This document shows positions 61,397 through 64,000 of a DNA stretch of 64,000 nucleotides, one piece after another. The notes below the pieces were generated by a model, which was not told where the DNA came from, searched no databases, and saw only the letters and a list, made by a program, of their open reading frames with translations. The stretch comes from Myxococcota bacterium (GTDB lineage Bacteria; Myxococcota_A; UBA9160; UBA6930), in contig JANQOX010000025.1 in the NCBI GenBank assembly GCA_028285625.1, forward strand, positions 394,461 through 458,460. Reading direction: 5' to 3'. Position 1 is the stretch's first letter. Each line of letters begins with the position of its first letter. The translations under genes and the position numbers were made by a program.

Positions 61397-62157
61397 GCCG
61401 CGGGGGTAACAGTGCGACCGCGGAAGGGCACGAGCGTGCGGCGGTGCCCCTCGCGGCCGGGGCAGTGCACGTCTTCTGGGCTCCCGAAGGGGGGCTAGCG
61501 GGCGCATCGCTGGTGGCCCTGGACACCGCAGAGCGGCGCCGGGCCGCCGGGATGCACCCGAGGCGGGCGCGTGCCTTTCGTGCGGCGCGCGCGCTGCTGC
61601 GCGGGGCGCTGTCGCAGGCGACCGGCGGCCACCCGGCTTCGCTGCGCATCGAGCCGGACGAGCAGGGCGCGCTGCACCTGCGGGCTCCGGCCGGAACGGG
61701 CCTTCGCGCGAGCCTCGCCCACGCAGCAGGGCACGTCGCCTGCGTCGTCGCCCTCGAGCGCCCGATCGGGCTCGACCTCGAGGCGGCTTCTCGCGCGGCG
61801 GACGCGCTTCGGCTGGCCGGCCGCTTCTTCCCCGAGGACGAAGCCAGGGCACTACACGACCTGGGCGACGCCGAGCAGGCGCGCCGCGCCTTCCTGCGCG
61901 CCTGGACCGCGAAGGAGGCCTTCGCCAAGTGCCTCGGCGTCGGCCTCGGCGGCGGTGGCCTGGCCGCGCGCGTCGAGGGACCCGCAGGGGCGCTGCGGGT
62001 TCGCGGGCCGGGCGCACCGCACCCGCTGGCCCTGCATCGCGAGACCCTGGACAGCGAGCCGCCGATCCTGCTGGCCGTAGCGGCACGGGGCCGGCCGGCT
62101 GCCATCGAGGTCCGCCGGTGGTCCGCCGGTGGGCCCGACGGGCGCGGGCCTGCCTAG
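61393..62157 (+). CDS. 4'-phosphopantetheinyl transferase (Sfp-like)
   Basis: About 254 residues; the TTG at 61393 overlaps the preceding TGA (a GTG at 61444 is possible). Sfp/AcpT signatures: SLAHAAGHVACVVA, IGLDLEAA with Asp/Glu for Mg2+, FFPEDEARAL, and FLRAWTAKEAFAKCLGVGL (W-T-x-KEA). It transfers the phosphopantetheine arm from CoA to acyl or peptidyl carrier proteins, so activates fatty acid, polyketide or nonribosomal synthases. None of these are in the window. It overlaps the convergent FHA gene by 4 bases. Confidence 0.9.
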   Translation: MSRGGNSATAEGHERAAVPLAAGAVHVFWAPEGGLAGASLVALDTAERRRAAGMHPRRARAFRAARALLRGALSQATGGHPASLRIEPDEQGALHLRAPAGTGLRASLAHAAGHVACVVALERPIGLDLEAASRAADALRLAGRFFPEDEARALHDLGDAEQARRAFLRAWTAKEAFAKCLGVGLGGGGLAARVEGPAGALRVRGPGAPHPLALHRETLDSEPPILLAVAARGRPAAIEVRRWSAGGPDGRGPA

Positions 62158-62450
62158 TCGGGCTCGCCCAGGCTGAACGCGAAGCGCGTCTGCCCGATCT
62201 GCACTTCGTCGCCGTCGGCGAGGACCGACGAGCGCACGCGCTTGCCGTTGACCTTGGTGCCGTTCGTCGACTGGAGATCTTCGACGGTGTAGGCGTCGTC
62301 GGTCTCGTCGTAGAGCACGATGGCGTGCTCGCGGCTGATCCCCTCGTCGAGGAGCGTGATGTCGGTGGTCGGGTTGCGACCGATCAACGTCTCTTCGGCC
62401 GTGATCTCGTAGCACATGCCTTCGAAGCCGCCGTTGCAGATACGAAGCAT
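62154..62450 (-). CDS. FHA domain protein
   Basis: 98 residues from the ATG at 62450, where the FHA fold starts; the frame is open to 62531. Core motifs: LIGRNPTTDI, SREHA and LQSTNGTKVNG, the Gly-Arg, Ser-Arg-x-His and Asn-Gly of phosphothreonine binding. A stand-alone phosphopeptide reader, probably partner of a Ser/Thr kinase. No kinase gene adjoins it here. Confidence 0.93.
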   Translation of the reverse strand: MLRICNGGFEGMCYEITAEETLIGRNPTTDITLLDEGISREHAIVLYDETDDAYTVEDLQSTNGTKVNGKRVRSSVLADGDEVQIGQTRFAFSLGEPD

Positions 62451-62583
62451 CGCTCGGGTTCGGGGCGCCACGGGTCTCTCCCAGGTGGGCCTCCGATCGA
62501 CGCCCATCGCCGTATCGGAGCTTCCCCTCACACCAGGGGCTCTCCGCCTCTTCGGAACGTCCTGGGGAGCGCTTGAGCGCCGC

Positions 62584-63384
62584 TCAGAGCCGCCGGTGGC
62601 GCAGGGCGGGCAACCCGCTTCGGATCCGATCCTGCTGGTCGAGGTCGCAGTCCGCCAGCACCACGCCGGGGCGGTCTGCCCCCAATCCCAGCACGAGGCC
62701 CCAGGGGTCGATGATCATCGTGCGGCCGTGGCTCGAGCGGTCCGGGCTGTGGGCACCCCACTGCGCGGGAGCGATCACGAAGCACTGGCTCTCGATGGCC
62801 CGGGCCCGCAGGAGCACCTCCCAGTGGTCCCGGCCGGTCTGCGGCGCGAAGGCACTGGGGACGGTCAGAAAGCGCGCTCCGCGGTCCACCAGCTGGCGGT
62901 AGAGCTCGGGGAATCGCAGGTCGTAGCAGACCGAGAGACCCACCACGCCGAAGGGCGTCTCGGCTGCGACCACCTCACTGCCCGGCGCGATGCTCTTCGA
63001 CTCGAGATAGGCGCTGCCTCCCTGGTCCGAGAGGTCCACATCGAACAGGTGGATCTTGCGATAGACGGCCTCGAGCGTGCCGCTCGGGGAGACCAGCACG
63101 CTGGTGTTGTGCACGCGGTCGCCCTCGGCCTTTTCGGGGAAGCTGCCCCCGAGCAGCCAGATGCCGTGCTCGCGCGCCAGTTCGCGCACCGTCCCCACGA
63201 TCTCGCCATCCAGACCCTGCGCGCACGGAAAGGCCTGACCCTCGCGGCGCAGGAACGCGAACATCTCGGGCAACGCCACCCAACCCGCGCCCGCCGTAGC
63301 GGCTTCGCCGACCAGGGCGCGCGCCTGGGCCAGGTTCGCCTCGACGTCGTCGGTCGAGCACATCTGGACGGCGGCTACGCGCAT
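62584..63384 (-). CDS. Nitrilase-superfamily amidase (Nit/omega-amidase-like)
   Basis: 266 residues. The catalytic triad is visible: Glu40 (ALPEMF), Lys110 (YRKIHLFD), Cys153 (VCYDLRFPELY). Length and the RKIHLFDVDL segment match the Nit1/Nit2 group, so the likely substrates are deaminated glutathione or alpha-ketoglutaramate (metabolite repair). Cytoplasmic. The start ATG follows a TAAGCT hexamer by 6 bases. It is on the same strand as the regulator gene upstream. Confidence 0.93.
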   Translation of the reverse strand: MRVAAVQMCSTDDVEANLAQARALVGEAATAGAGWVALPEMFAFLRREGQAFPCAQGLDGEIVGTVRELAREHGIWLLGGSFPEKAEGDRVHNTSVLVSPSGTLEAVYRKIHLFDVDLSDQGGSAYLESKSIAPGSEVVAAETPFGVVGLSVCYDLRFPELYRQLVDRGARFLTVPSAFAPQTGRDHWEVLLRARAIESQCFVIAPAQWGAHSPDRSSHGRTMIIDPWGLVLGLGADRPGVVLADCDLDQQDRIRSGLPALRHRRL

Positions 63385-63390
63385 CGCGCC

Positions 63391-63396
63391 AGCTTA
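63391..63396 (-). promoter_or_regulatory. Candidate -10 element TAAGCT, leaderless
   Basis: TAAGCT on the minus strand ends exactly 6 bases before the ATG at 63384; only GGCGCG lies between, with no ribosome-binding sequence. Confidence 0.5.
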
Positions 63397-63457
63397 CCGC
63401 GTGGAGCGCGGCGCGTCGGACGGGGCCTTGGCCTGGGAAGGGCCGAGGCCGGCTGGG

Positions 63458-64000
63458 CTACGAGCGGAACTGGCCCGGATCGACGCCCGTGCGACGGATC
63501 ACGTCGTAGAAGTCCTTGCGGTCCTTCTTGGCCAGACGGGCGGCCCGGCTGATGTTGCCGTCGCAGCGGCGCAGCAGGCCCGTCACGTAGCGCGTCTCGA
63601 AGGCCCGCTTGGCCTCCTTGAACGACGGCACTTCCTCGGCGTCCCGGGCGAGCATCAGCGACTCGGCCGTGATCGCACCCTCGCCACACAGGCGCACGGC
63701 CTGGCGGATGCGTTCGCGCAGTTCGCGCACGTCACCGGGCCAGGTCTCGGCCTGCAGGCAGGCTCGGGCGTCGGCGGTCAGCCCGACCGGTTGCCGACCG
63801 AGTTCTTCGGAGAAGGCCGCCAGGTAGTGCGCCGCCAGGGGCAGCACGTCTTCGGGCCGCTCGGCCAGGGGCGAGAGCTGGATCAGGTGGTGAGGCATCT
63901 CGGCGAGCGCCGGCGGTGCTTCCGAGGCGCTCGTGCAGATGAGGCGCGCCCCGAGCGTCCGCGGTGTGGACTCGCCCTCGCGCTGGAAGCGACGATCACG
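63458..64000 (-). CDS. Sigma-54-dependent regulator, C-terminal part (start outside window)
   Basis: The frame is open to the window edge, so the N-terminal receiver or sensor and most of the AAA+ domain are outside. The visible 180 residues begin in the AAA+ domain: RLICTS... and then the sensor segment PHHLIQLSPLAERPEDVLPLAAHYL, the L-R-x-R-x-E-D-I element of sigma-54 activators. An R-finger/sensor II helix with WPGDVRELRERI follows. The end RCDGNISRAARLAKKDRKDFYDVIRRTG is a Fis-type helix-turn-helix, close to NtrC/AtoC. It would activate sigma-54 promoters on signal input. Confidence 0.92.
   Translation of the reverse strand, partial: RDRRFQREGESTPRTLGARLICTSASEAPPALAEMPHHLIQLSPLAERPEDVLPLAAHYLAAFSEELGRQPVGLTADARACLQAETWPGDVRELRERIRQAVRLCGEGAITAESLMLARDAEEVPSFKEAKRAFETRYVTGLLRRCDGNISRAARLAKKDRKDFYDVIRRTGVDPGQFRS

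Overview
The window is very GC-rich, densely coding chromosomal DNA from an uncultured-looking Gram-negative bacterium. Outer-membrane proteins (TolC-type, beta-barrels), lipoprotein and Tat signals, PEP-CTERM proteins, and many acyl-CoA/CoA-transferase/P450/SDR genes suggest a Deltaproteobacteria/Myxococcota- or Binatota-like lineage. That placement is inferred from gene content only. There is no IS element, phage gene or CRISPR array. The only RNA gene seen is a tRNA-Arg(CCT) near 47.7 kb.

Layout. 1-12.2 kb: lipid/xenobiotic catabolism (two adjacent acyl-CoA dehydrogenases, transglutaminase-like protein, zinc alcohol dehydrogenase, ethanolamine-type permease, SDR + nitroreductase pair, family III CoA-transferase, VOC protein) plus a DUF3015/DUF4105 envelope pair. 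12.5-20.9 kb: two MFS transporters, a LysM/M23 lipoprotein, a secreted subtilase, an exported beta-rich protein and a polysaccharide deacetylase.

21.0-38.6 kb is the most interesting region. In order it holds a TolC-family protein, a giant (about 2975 aa) LEPR-XLL-like protein with six tandem ~300-aa DUF11-type modules, a GAF-like/HlyD fusion, a PqqD-like/M50 metalloprotease/HlyD fusion, a short SecA-like ATPase that lacks the usual C-terminal domains, and, convergent to these, a second HlyD-like periplasmic adaptor. The adaptors and channel look like type 1 secretion parts, but no ABC transporter is present and a SecA-type motor sits in its place. I propose this as a candidate dedicated export system for the giant repeat protein.

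38.7-47.5 kb: Tat-exported amine-oxidase-like flavoprotein, cytochrome P450, MtfA-like peptidase, two-domain esterase, amphi-Trp protein, a tandem pair of PEP-CTERM paralogs and an exported protein. 47.9-51.5 kb is one open frame joining a PEP-CTERM protein to a beta-propeller/haem c protein, apparently by loss of a stop codon. 51.7-64 kb: VOC protein, adenine phosphoribosyltransferase, MscS channel, exported barrel and propeller-like proteins, DUF4124 and CPBP membrane proteins, WaaP-like kinase, phosphopantetheinyl transferase, FHA protein, nitrilase-family amidase and the end of a sigma-54-type regulator.

Several genes have a TANNNT hexamer only 6-9 nt before the start codon, which suggests leaderless mRNAs.
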